Part shown: piece after piece, positions 1 to 6,333 of the stretch
Position numbering within the stretch: the stretch's first letter is position 1
Layout of the letters: each line of letters starts with the position of its first letter
Notes under the pieces: model-generated
What the model saw: only the letters and a program-made list of their open reading frames with translations
Told to the model about the DNA's origin: nothing
Databases searched by the model: none
Program-made: the position numbers and the translations under genes
Assembly: GCA_012032575.1 (NCBI GenBank)
Contig: JAAUSP010000100.1
Coordinates: 1 to 17,231 of the forward strand
DNA length: 17,231 nucleotides
DNA from: Anaerolineales bacterium
GTDB taxonomy: Bacteria > Chloroflexota > Anaerolineae > 4572-78 > J111
Reading direction: 5' to 3'

Positions 1-830
1 CCAGTCCTTAAAAGCGCGACCGCCGGTCGCTGCTATCCAGGGCTAAGTTAAAGGTTACTGGCTGCCCCGCTGGAGAAACCGGCGTCGCCCACGGTTTGCC
101 AACTGCTGCCGTTGTAGCGCATGACCGTGGCCTTGTTGTTATTACCCCCGTCTTGGAAGACAACCACCGGATTATCGCTGCTATCCAGGGCCAGGCTGAT
201 CTGGTCCGCTCCACCGGCGGAGAAGCCGGCGCTGCCGACCAGTTGCCAACTGCCGTTGTCAAAGCGCATCACCGTCGCTTTGCTGCCATTGCTCGAGTCC
301 GGAAAAGCAACCACCGGCCGGTCGCTGTTATCCAAAGCCAGGCCAACATCATTGACCGCCGCGGCAGAAAGGCCGGCCCCGCCCACGGCTTGCCAGTCCA
401 AATCCACTACTACCGGCGCGTCGTTGGCCGCTGCGATGGTGACATTGACCGTGACCGTATCAGTCAGGCTGCCGTCGGAGACCTGGACGATGAAGCTGTC
501 GCTGCCGTTGTAGTCGGCCTCCGGCGTGTAGTCGATGACTTTGGATGTACCCGTGCCCGCAGCCACCGCCGTGCCGTGGCCGGCCGGGGTGTGGATGCTC
601 CAAGTTAAGGGGTCATCATCACCGTCGCTGGCGTTGAGGGTCAGGCCAAAGGCGGTCGGGCTGCCGTCTTCGCTCATGGTCACCTCAACCGGGTCGGGGC
701 CGGTGATGACCGGTCCCGCCGCCAAGGCCGGCCGGGCGGCCAACGCCGCCAGCAAGACCGCCAACAAAAACCCAATGCCCGCAGCGGGCCGCGCCCACCG
801 CTGCCGGTTGATCTGGAAAAAGTTGTTCAT
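1..830 (-). CDS. Secreted Ig/cadherin-like repeat protein, N-terminal part, frameshifted and cut by window edge
   Basis: The start is the ATG at 830-828, because GGAGG lies eight bases upstream; an ATG 21 bases further out has no such site. Residues 1-37 form a signal peptide: basic start, hydrophobic core FLLAVLLAALAA, and cleavage probably after RPALA. Residues about 45-140 look like one cadherin/VCBS-type beta-sandwich domain (motifs ASDGDDDPLTW, DYTPEADYNGSDSF, VQVSDG). From about residue 147 a 49-residue repeat begins (WQ-V-G-AG-S ... LALD-SD-PVV-F ... KATVMR), seen twice fully and once in part. It resembles blades of a surface beta-propeller. The frame breaks at the AAA run at 50-52, where the repeat continues in another frame (LALDSSDR), and breaks again near 29-33. 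These are either sequencing indels or decay. The role is unknown; an exported, probably cell-surface protein is inferred. The gene continues beyond base 1. Confidence 0.7.
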
Positions 831-880
831 AAGGGTGCCTCCGTTATGCAATAAAGTAGGTTAATTGGGAAGATCAAATA

Positions 881-903
881 ATTAATGGATATTATCCAAT
901 AAT
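881..903. promoter_or_regulatory. AT-rich palindrome upstream of the secreted protein gene
   Basis: Eleven-base arms with one mismatch flank a central T; the core TGGATATTATCCA (886-898) is a perfect inverted repeat. It lies about 50 bases upstream of the start at 830, where the promoter of that minus-strand gene should be. Its size and AT content fit a MarR-type operator, and a MarR gene is next door, but the link is inference. Confidence 0.4.
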
Positions 904-960
904 TTAGCATATCTGACCGCCGAATTCAGTAAATTCTACATTAATGCCAAAGGAGACAGG

Positions 961-993
961 TCAAAAAACAGCGCCGGTCAATGACCGGCGCTG
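961..993 (-). terminator. Rho-independent terminator of the marR-like gene
   Basis: CAGCGCCGG (969-977) pairs with CCGGCGCTG (985-993) around the loop TCAATGA, whose outer bases can also pair. Read on the minus strand the stem is followed by a run of T (963-968 are A on the plus strand). It starts 37 bases after the stop codon of the MarR-family gene. Confidence 0.85.
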
Positions 994-1029
994 GGGGGAG
1001 ACAATCTGCCGCCAGAACAGTTGGAGCGA

Positions 1030-1476
1030 TCACGCCCCGCCGCGAGGCAAATGGTTTCGCGCATTGGCATACACCTTAGCCCAAACTGCAAAGACCAGTT
1101 GCAACTCCGCCGGGTCAATATCCTGGCCCAGAATTCCCAGCACCTCGCTAAAGGCCCGGCCCACCCGCTCGGCGGCGGCCCGGCCAGACTCGGTTAAATA
1201 GACCCGCTGCATGCGCCGATCGGCTGGATCGGCGTGCTGGGTGACATAGCCCAGTTGAGCCAGCTTTTTAATCTCTTTGGTCATAAAGCTTTTATCAACG
1301 GCCAAAATATCGCTCAACTCGGACATGGTTAGCCCATCCTGGAGGTGCAACTCCAGCATGGCGTAATACAAACTGCTGTTCTTCAAACCAATGTCGGCCA
1401 GCCGCTCACCAACGGCCCTCAGCACCAGGCGGTACACCCGGCTAATATGGAAATTGATGGTCAATTTTTGGGACAA
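1030..1476 (-). CDS. MarR-family transcriptional regulator
   Basis: The 148-residue size is normal for the family. The winged helix-turn-helix covers about residues 35-110. The motif LTMSELSDILAVDKSFMTKE is the recognition region, and HADPADRRMQRVYLTESG is the beta-wing with the family's usual D-R-R signature. Helices at both ends would form the dimer interface. The start appears to be TTG at 1476-1474, with GGAAG eight bases upstream. The gene is divergent from the RidA gene (244-base gap) and ends in a good terminator, so it is monocistronic. It could control itself, the RidA gene or the secreted protein. The ligand is unknown; MarR proteins usually respond to phenolic or other small molecules or to oxidants. 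Confidence 0.88.
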   Translation of the reverse strand: MSQKLTINFHISRVYRLVLRAVGERLADIGLKNSSLYYAMLELHLQDGLTMSELSDILAVDKSFMTKEIKKLAQLGYVTQHADPADRRMQRVYLTESGRAAAERVGRAFSEVLGILGQDIDPAELQLVFAVWAKVYANARNHLPRGGA

Positions 1477-1522
1477 CTGGCGGCTTCCGATATGATGTAT
1501 AATTTAAAGCTAATCGCTGCTT

Positions 1523-1550
1523 ATCATATAAATGAATGCCCAGAAAGCAA
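1523..1550 (-). promoter_or_regulatory. Candidate promoter of the marR-like gene, with flanking inverted repeat
   Basis: Minus strand TTGCTT (1550-1545), 16-base spacer, TATGAT (1528-1523). Seven-base arms ATATGAT/ATCATAT (plus strand 1490-1496 and about 1523-1530) sit around the -10 and the leader. These could be autoregulatory half-sites, but the wide spacing makes that weak. Confidence 0.4.
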
Positions 1551-1638
1551 GTTCTGGCGCTTCATTAAGCTGCCCATTTTTATCAGATAATTTACGGGGC
1601 TTATGCCTGGTTTCAGCAGCCCATGGCCGAGCCGGTGT

Positions 1639-1667
1639 TTGAGTCATAACCTTGTTTGAGCTATACT
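1639..1667 (+). promoter_or_regulatory. Sigma70-type promoter of ridA
   Basis: TTGAGT (1639-1644), a 17-base spacer and TATACT (1662-1667) give a near-consensus promoter. Transcription would start near 1674, leaving a leader of about 47 bases before the ATG at 1721. Confidence 0.7.
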
Positions 1668-1720
1668 ATGGGTCAGTCTCGCTCCCTGTCTACCGTCTAC
1701 TATTTTTCAGGAGATTATTT

Positions 1721-2107
1721 ATGCCCCGTACTGCTATTGATGCCCCCAACGCAGCCGCCGTCGGTCCTTATTCGCACGGAGTCTGGGCCGGCGATCTGGT
1801 TTATCTATCCGGCCAAACACCCCTGGACCCCGCCACCGGCAAACTCGTCGAGGGAGATGTCGCCGCCCAGGCCCAACAGTGTTTCAAGAACCTGTTCGGC
1901 GTGCTGGCGGCGGCCGGATTGACCCCCAACCATGTCATCAAGGTCAATGTTTATCTGACCGATATGAATGACTTCGCCGCCATGAACGCCGTTTACGCCA
2001 CCCAATTTGAAAAACCCTTTCCCGCCCGGACGACCATCGGCGTGGCTTCGCTGCCGCTGGGAGCCGGGATTGAGATTGAGATGATCGCTCGAAGGGGTGG
2101 GGATTAG
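1721..2107 (+). CDS. ridA: RidA-family 2-iminobutanoate/2-iminopropanoate deaminase
   Basis: RidA hydrolyses reactive enamine/imine intermediates released by PLP enzymes such as threonine dehydratase, giving 2-oxo acids and ammonia, in the cytoplasm. The 128 residues match the family (about 125-130). Motifs seen are GPYSHG (15-20), VYLSGQTPLDPATG (27-40), a KVNVYLTDM strand (74-82) and PARTTIGVASLP (101-112) with the substrate-binding Arg103, followed by IEIEMIA. The start at 1721 is chosen for CAGGAG nine bases upstream; an in-frame start at 1652 would put the start codon inside the promoter. The stop overlaps by 4 bases the stop of the converging hydrolase gene, and the TAG adjoins a 7-base tandem repeat. 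Confidence 0.93.
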   Translation: MPRTAIDAPNAAAVGPYSHGVWAGDLVYLSGQTPLDPATGKLVEGDVAAQAQQCFKNLFGVLAAAGLTPNHVIKVNVYLTDMNDFAAMNAVYATQFEKPFPARTTIGVASLPLGAGIEIEMIARRGGD

Positions 2108-2823
2108 AGATTGGAGATTGGAGATTGGAGATTTCTGTTTGGGAAAAACAGCGAGTTTCTCAGAAAAACCAACGTTCGCTCCCAGACCAGGGTCGCTGCG
2201 GCTGGGTTGTAGGCTTCGGTTCGGTCGGATTCAAAGAACCAATGTCCAGTACCGGGATAACGATAGAATGTGACCGGGCGACCGGCATGCTTTAGGGTTT
2301 CCTCCAATTCGTTGACATTGGATTCCGGTTCATACGGATCATTTTCGGCAAAGTGACCGAGATAGGCGGCCTGGGAGGTGCTAAAATCGCCGCCCCCGCT
2401 CCCGTAAAAAAGGACAACGGAACGGATGCGGGCGGGATCGGCGGCAGCGAGGTCCAGCGCGTAAAAGGCTCCCAGCGAGAAGCCGATCACCGCCAGGCCG
2501 CTGCCGGTTCTGTCACTAAGGAACGCGGCTGCCCCCGCGACCTCAGCCCTGGCCTGGAGATAGTTGGCGTCGAGGGCCTGGCCCAGGATTTCCGCCTGAG
2601 CAATAGTCTCGGCAACCTGACCGTGATAGAGGTCCGGGGCAAAGGCGACGTAACCGGCTTCGGCCAGGCGATTGCAAACAGCCCGCATGGTGTCGTTCAG
2701 CCCCCACCAGGCGTGGAGGACAAGCACACCCGGTCCTTCACCGCCTTCGGGCACGACCAGATAACCCTGAACAGTCTGATTGTTAACTTGATATGTTATC
2801 TCTTGTGAGGTATGATGCGGCAT
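2104..2823 (-). CDS. Dienelactone hydrolase family alpha/beta hydrolase
   Basis: A single alpha/beta-hydrolase domain of about 225 residues. Visible features are the oxyanion region VLHAWWGLND (35-44), strand-turn FAPDLYHG (61-68), nucleophile elbow GFSLG with Ser116, acid Asp162 in ENDPYEP, and His194 in GTGHWFFE. These form a complete Ser-Asp-His triad. Classical dienelactone hydrolases use Cys as nucleophile, so this member is of the Ser type and its substrate cannot be named. No signal peptide is present, so it is cytoplasmic. The C-terminal tail after about residue 224 (NLQSPISNL) is translated from the GGAGATT repeat and is probably not functional. The gene converges with ridA with a 4-base overlap. 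No strong promoter is visible upstream. Confidence 0.88.
   Translation of the reverse strand: MPHHTSQEITYQVNNQTVQGYLVVPEGGEGPGVLVLHAWWGLNDTMRAVCNRLAEAGYVAFAPDLYHGQVAETIAQAEILGQALDANYLQARAEVAGAAAFLSDRTGSGLAVIGFSLGAFYALDLAAADPARIRSVVLFYGSGGGDFSTSQAAYLGHFAENDPYEPESNVNELEETLKHAGRPVTFYRYPGTGHWFFESDRTEAYNPAAATLVWERTLVFLRNSLFFPNRNLQSPISNL
2106..2133. repeat. Tandem heptamer array, unit GGAGATT (4 copies)
   Basis: AGAGATT followed by three exact GGAGATT copies, period exactly 7. It covers the meeting point of two convergent genes and is translated as the last ten residues of the minus-strand hydrolase. Confidence 0.9.
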
Positions 2824-2894
2824 CTCAAGACCCTATCTCATTCACAATTGGGTGCAGTTCCTCTCAACTCCCAGGGCTACAATTGGCTATTTTT

Positions 2895-2962
2895 GCCACG
2901 AATTTACACAAATTTCACAAATTATTTTTCTTTTTTCGTGTTAATTTGTGTGAATTCGTGGC
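2895..2962. repeat. Long inverted repeat (20-base arms) with AT-rich loop
   Basis: Arm 2895-2914 starts GCCACGAATT. Arm 2943-2962 ends AATTCGTGGC and is its reverse complement with one mismatch; the loop is 28 bases. It lies between two minus-strand genes and resembles small dispersed palindromic elements of environmental bacteria. It has no coding content. Confidence 0.8.
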
Positions 2963-2997
2963 GGATTATTGCTTGGGAGGCGAGAGTATCTGCGCCC

Positions 2998-3039
2998 TTC
3001 ACAATTCACAATTGACAATTCATCGTTCACAATTAGGAG
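2998..3039. repeat. Tandem heptamer array, unit TTCACAA
   Basis: Six consecutive 7-base units: TTCACAA, TTCACAA, TTGACAA, TTCATCG, TTCACAA, TTAGGAG. The last ends exactly one base before the stop codon of the minus-strand gene at 3040. The same unit returns at 15599-15633. Confidence 0.88.
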
Positions 3040-4854
3040 CTACTGCACCATCACATCCAGCCCCGGCTCGAAGCGCTTCCAGCCCTCATCGCTGCTCAGA
3101 CAGGCATCCTTGCGGCTGAAACAGATGGAAAGCTGGAGTTTGTACGCGCCGGGCGAGTTGAAAGCCAGGCCATCCTCGTGGCGGAAGGTCTGGCCGGGCG
3201 GGATGACGCCGTTATCCCAACTGGTCTGGAATTGGCCCGCGCTGGTCAGCAGGCCCAAAATGCCAAAGGGGACCGGCTCGGCGGTGATATTAGTGACCTG
3301 AATGCTCACAAACACTTTCTCGCCCACAGCATAAGTGCTGCGGCCATCGCGGAAGCTGATCGTCACCTGCACGCTGTCGGGGTCGGCCATCTGGTTAAAG
3401 ACAATTTTGGTAAACTGCTGGCCGCTCAACGGAATTTCAAAATTTTGCCCCAGGAATTGAATTTTATATGTACCCGGAACATTGCCATAGGTCTCAAAGC
3501 CACCCTGACCGTGTTCGGGTTTGCTGCCGCTGGTTAGTTGATCCACCACCCCATCCGGCTTGACCACCGTGACCCGCTCATTCTTCACCCCAATATCGCC
3601 AACAAGCAAAGGCAAACCCTGACCCGGCGTGAGCGTGTAGGTCCACCGGCTGGCCGGTTTGGGCGGAGCCGCCGCCGGTTCAGCCACCTCAGTGGCAGTC
3701 ACCCGGCTGAACGCGGCTGCTTCAACGACCGGCGCGGAACCGGTCAGGGCCACTGCCGGCACAGCACTAACGGCAGCCAGGGGTTCGGGTACAGTTGTCG
3801 CGCTCGTCAAATAATCGGATCCGAGCACCTGCTGAAAAGCGGCCAGCCGATCCATAATCGGCCCCAGATGCTCAAAGGTGTCCCACTCCGCCTTGCCCGA
3901 AGCGCCGGTCACAAACAGGCACGCGCCCATCACAAAATCGTCTTTCATCAATTCGCTGTTGTACCAGAGCAAACTCTGCCAGTAATCGTCCACCGGAATG
4001 GGCGTGGCGACCACGCCGCCGGGGATGTCGCGGGGCACGGTGCATTCTTTGGCCCAGGGACCAATATCCAGCGAGGGGCCGCCCCAGACGCCCTGGGTCA
4101 TGCCGCACTCGGTGATGATGACGGTGTGTTTGTCGCCGTACTGCTGGCGGATGCCATTGTTCATCACCCGGCGGTAGCGCAGGCAGCGCCACATGCCGTC
4201 GTTGCCACGGCCCTCGCCGCCGGGAACGCGGTTGTGCATCTCCACCGGCCCGTTCAGGCCGATTTGGTGCAGGCGGTCCATCGTCGGCCAATCGTACTCG
4301 TGGAAGCCCAGATATTTGTACGTTTCCAGGGTGCCGGCGTACAATTTTAACCACTGGGGACCGTTGCCGTTACCCTGTCCAAAATTAAAGGCCACCGGCT
4401 CAAAACCGGCCGCCAGCATTTTTTGCCCAAAGGCGACCTGATATTCGTCATACAGTTTGTGGGTATTTTCGTCGGTCCATTCCGGGAAAACTTCGTTCAG
4501 CGACTCCCAGGCGTGAAAAACCGGCCGGCCGTTGATGTGATGGATGTCCCGGTTGACCTCTTCCCGCAGAATCCGCTCGGCCATCTCGACGCCCTTTTTG
4601 CGGGCTGCCTCGGCGGTGCTGCCGCTCAACTGTCCAAAATCCTGGGGATGAACGAACAGCCGCCCAATCAGAAAAACATCCGGGATTTCCTGACGAATTC
4701 GCTTCATCACCTCAACGCTGAAATCCAGCGTTTTGACCACTTTAGGGCGGAGGCGAAAAACCGCATCAAAGGCATCCTGCCGGGGACCGGTAATGTGAAA
4801 ACCATACTTGTGATTGTAAAGCGTATTAAATTTGTGGTATTTTTGATGGTACAT
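3040..4854 (-). CDS. Clan GH-A-like TIM-barrel hydrolase with Pro/Ala linker and C-terminal beta domain
   Basis: 604 residues in three parts. Residues 1-347 look like a TIM-barrel hydrolase of clan GH-A type: WESLNE gives a candidate acid/base Glu121 right after Asn, and VIITECGMT gives candidate nucleophile Glu249, at the end of strands 4 and 7. FHEYDWPTMD (184-193) and a Trp-rich VDDYWQSLLWYN lie between and after these. Residues about 348-403 are a linker rich in Pro, Ala, Val and Thr. Residues 404-604 look like two beta-sandwich units, one with GTYKIQFLGQ and one with YAVGEKVFVSIQVTN, a CARDB/BsuPI-like pattern. There is no signal peptide, although the linker style is typical of exported proteins. 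The start has GGGAGGG five bases upstream. A weak promoter (TTGGTC, 17 bases, TAGTTA at 4919-4891) lies inside the adjacent repeat element. Substrate unknown. Confidence 0.75.
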   Translation of the reverse strand: MYHQKYHKFNTLYNHKYGFHITGPRQDAFDAVFRLRPKVVKTLDFSVEVMKRIRQEIPDVFLIGRLFVHPQDFGQLSGSTAEAARKKGVEMAERILREEVNRDIHHINGRPVFHAWESLNEVFPEWTDENTHKLYDEYQVAFGQKMLAAGFEPVAFNFGQGNGNGPQWLKLYAGTLETYKYLGFHEYDWPTMDRLHQIGLNGPVEMHNRVPGGEGRGNDGMWRCLRYRRVMNNGIRQQYGDKHTVIITECGMTQGVWGGPSLDIGPWAKECTVPRDIPGGVVATPIPVDDYWQSLLWYNSELMKDDFVMGACLFVTGASGKAEWDTFEHLGPIMDRLAAFQQVLGSDYLTSATTVPEPLAAVSAVPAVALTGSAPVVEAAAFSRVTATEVAEPAAAPPKPASRWTYTLTPGQGLPLLVGDIGVKNERVTVVKPDGVVDQLTSGSKPEHGQGGFETYGNVPGTYKIQFLGQNFEIPLSGQQFTKIVFNQMADPDSVQVTISFRDGRSTYAVGEKVFVSIQVTNITAEPVPFGILGLLTSAGQFQTSWDNGVIPPGQTFRHEDGLAFNSPGAYKLQLSICFSRKDACLSSDEGWKRFEPGLDVMVQ

Positions 4855-4902
4855 TTCGCCCTCCCGCCATAATTTTTTAGTCTTGAGCCGTAACTACTCA
4901 GC

Positions 4903-4987
4903 CATGTCATTTCGACCAAAGGGAGAAATCTCCGAGGCCGATGCAGCACGGCAGGGATTTCTCCGCCTACGGCCTCGAAATGACATG
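4903..4987. repeat. REP-like palindromic element (GTCATTTCG / GAGAAATC type)
   Basis: Outer arms CATGTCATTTCGA (4903-4915) and TCGAAATGACATG (4975-4987) are perfect inverse copies. Inner motifs GGGAGAAATCTCC and GGGATTTCTCC lie between them. A partial second copy with the same motif order lies at 6132-6158. The element has no coding content and resembles dispersed intergenic repeats of many environmental genomes. Confidence 0.8.
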
Positions 4988-5033
4988 AGGGCTGATAAGC
5001 CTATCATATCACGAGCCGGGGGCAGAGTCAACG

Positions 5034-5062
5034 CAAAAAACGGCGACTTTGGGAAGTCGCCG
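5034..5062 (-). terminator. Rho-independent terminator without an upstream protein gene
   Basis: Perfect 9-base stem (5041-5049 with 5054-5062), 4-base loop, and T-tract on the minus strand (5040-5035). It does not work as a terminator on the plus strand, where the stem is followed by TAAAAAAG. Confidence 0.8.
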
Positions 5063-5162
5063 TAAAAAAGTCCTTTAAAAGATTTTGCCCCAGAGATCGG
5101 TGGGAACGGCCGATCTCTGGGCGAAAGAAGGAAGGAGATGCGCGAGGTGCTCGCGATTTGTT
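5034..5162 (-). ncRNA. Candidate small RNA with three stem-loops and intrinsic terminator
   Basis: On the minus strand a TATACT -10 box (5174-5169) predicts a start near 5162; the -35 is poor. Stem I is CGCGAG-CAC-CTCGCG (5155-5141). An unpaired pyrimidine stretch TCTCCTTCCTTCTTTC follows and is complementary to ribosome-binding sites. Stem II pairs 12 bases, CCCAGAGATCGG with CCGATCTCTGGG (5121-5089), with loop CCGTTCCCA. Stem III is CGGCGACTT-CCCA-AAGTCGCCG (5062-5041), followed by six T. Loops II and III share TTCCCA. No minus-strand gene lies upstream that could own this terminator: the next gene to the right is on the plus strand. The size is about 130 bases. The function as a C-rich, ribosome-site-binding RNA is inference. 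Confidence 0.5.
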
Positions 5163-5255
5163 GAGCTTAGTATAGGGTTAATTTGGTTTTTTGCATCAGC
5201 CAATAGGCGACACTTTCGCCAAAAACGTATGCGCGGCATGGCCTACGCCATTATG

Positions 5256-5277
5256 CGTAGGGCAAACGTAGGGCAAA
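5256..5277. repeat. 11-base direct tandem repeat CGTAGGGCAAA
   Basis: Two exact adjacent copies just upstream of the promoter at 5280. They could be an activator or repressor site, or a slippage product. Confidence 0.7.
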
Positions 5278-5279
5278 CA

Positions 5280-5308
5280 TTGATTTTTACGAACAAGTGT
5301 GCTATAAA
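5280..5308 (+). promoter_or_regulatory. Sigma70-type promoter of the Vsr-like/Tudor-like gene
   Basis: TTGATT (5280-5285), 17-base spacer, TATAAA (5303-5308). The expected start is near 5315, with a leader of about 90 bases that contains a heptamer hairpin. Confidence 0.68.
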
Positions 5309-5310
5309 AT

Positions 5311-5381
5311 GGTGTCAAGTTTTCTGGTGTCACGTGTCAAGTTATTTCTCTTCACACCTGACACTTGACACCTGATACCTG
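5311..5381. repeat. Heptamer array ACACCTG with inverted left arm
   Basis: Units ACACCTG, ACACTTG, ACACCTG, ATACCTG (5354-5381) have period 7. The left part carries the opposite orientation: GGTGTCAAGT (5311-5320) pairs with ACTTGACACC (5363-5372), and GTGTCAAG (5334-5341) is a second partner. It would fold in the 5' leader of the next gene. Confidence 0.8.
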
Positions 5382-5405
5382 GCCCAAACTTTAACGGAGA
5401 TCGTA

Positions 5406-6121
5406 ATGGCAACAACGAATGACAACCTGCCGACCTGGCAGATTAATAACGGCTGGCGGGAAATTCTGGCCCGCGTTTTTGCCGGGATGGAGATAAAGCT
5501 CAATCTTACGCCGGAGTGGCTGATCAATCCGGCAACGCAGCGCCGCCTCAAACTGGATATGCTTTATCCGGCGATTGGGGTAGCGGTGCGGTTTGAAGGC
5601 GCGGAGGTCAAACAGCGGCGGCGGCTGAGCCTGGAAGAGGAAGCCCAGCAGCGTGTCCGCGACGACGCGCGGGTGGAGGTCTGCCGGGCGCACGGCATCG
5701 AGTTGATTTTGGTTGACCTGTCCCATGAAACGCCAAAACCACCTTTCAGGCCATTGACACCGCCCTCAGCCGGGCTGCCCAGCGGGTCAAAGCGGCTGAA
5801 CTGCAAGCCAAACTCAAAGAGGCGCGGGCTACCGCCGCAGGGCTGGCTCGCAAAATCCAGAGCTACCGCGAATTCAGATTGTATGCCGACCTGTGGCAAG
5901 ACCGGCAGTATCAGCCGGTCGTTTCAGCCCCGACGGCTTCAGCCAAACCCAAAGTCTCTTTTAGCCCTGGCATGGAGGTCGAGCACACCTCCTTCGGCCC
6001 AGGCGTGGTCATTTCCGCCGCCCCCAGCGGCGACGATACTCTGGTGACGATTGATTTCATCACCTCCGGCCAGAGAACCTTCGCCGCCAGCCTGGTCGGG
6101 GATAAGCTGCGCCGCCGTTAA
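5406..6121 (+). CDS. Vsr-like nuclease-fold region plus UvrD-type Tudor-like domain, frameshifted
   Basis: The ATG at 5406 has ACGGAG seven bases upstream. The first frame runs to about residue 111, then the protein continues in the +2 frame from 5738 to the stop at 6121. One A missing from the run at 5735-5738 explains this. The repaired length is about 238 residues. Residues 40-110 have the layout of Vsr/DUF559-type PD-(D/E)XK folds: RRLKLDMLYP, then VAVRFEGAEV, then a DDAR-VEVCRAHGIELILVDL helix-strand. The usual catalytic Glu of the second strand seems displaced, so activity is doubtful. Residues about 115-165 are helical and charged, possibly a coiled coil. The last 50 residues (GMEVEHTSFGPGVV ... 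VTIDF ... LVGDKL) match the Tudor-like domain at the C-terminus of UvrD/PcrA helicases, which contacts RNA polymerase. A link to transcription-coupled repair is inference. Confidence 0.65.
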
Positions 6122-6131
6122 TCTGTTTCGG

Positions 6132-6228
6132 GTCATTTCGGGCGACAGCGAGAAATCCTGCTGACTCACGGACGGACGGAAACACGGACCTTTCTTTAAA
6201 TTTTGTGGGCGTTTTTGTCCGTGAGTCA
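6132..6228. repeat. Partial REP-like element followed by a 12-base inverted repeat
   Basis: GTCATTTCG (about 6132-6140) and GAGAAATCC (about 6150-6158) repeat the motif order of the element at 4903-4987 without its right half. Next to it TGACTCACGGAC (6162-6173) pairs with GTCCGTGAGTCA (6217-6228) across 43 bases. It sits after the stop at 6121 and might terminate or stabilise that transcript, but there is no T-tract. Confidence 0.65.
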
Positions 6229-6252
6229 TTTCCTCAACCACGCCAAAAAAAC

Positions 6253-6281
6253 TTGACGTTTTTAAAAAACAGGATTATTAT
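6253..6281 (+). promoter_or_regulatory. Sigma70-type promoter of the GntR-corrinoid-methyltransferase operon
   Basis: TTGACG (6253-6258), exactly 17 bases, TATTAT (6276-6281). The predicted start is near 6288, the first base of the operator palindrome. Confidence 0.78.
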
Positions 6282-6287
6282 CCGCCC

Positions 6288-6304
6288 AAGTTGTCTGACA
6301 ACTT
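6288..6304. promoter_or_regulatory. GntR-type operator palindrome on the transcription start
   Basis: AAGTTGT-CTG-ACAACTT is a perfect inverted repeat with a 3-base centre. Its core TTGTCTGACAA fits the TNGTNNNACNA pattern of GntR-superfamily operators. Its place at +1 predicts repression by the gene that follows. Confidence 0.7.
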
Positions 6305-6333
6305 CTGAAGATGACAGACATTTAGGCGGCCTT

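Noticed and set aside
3538..4350. Long plus-strand reading frame of 270 residues
   Set aside because: It is a shadow of the minus-strand hydrolase, which has the ribosome-binding site and motifs; the shadow is rich in His and Arg with no domain.
5081..5130. A cobalamin or other riboswitch on the plus strand
   Set aside because: The stem lacks the conserved cobalamin box, no B12 gene follows, and the terminator works only on the minus strand.
5085..5375. A 96-residue plus-strand reading frame
   Set aside because: It crosses two hairpins, a tandem repeat and the promoter at 5280, and its composition is unlike the neighbours.
6205..6333. Longer N-terminus of the GntR regulator from 6205
   Set aside because: That start precedes the promoter and operator, and the extra residues show no family similarity.
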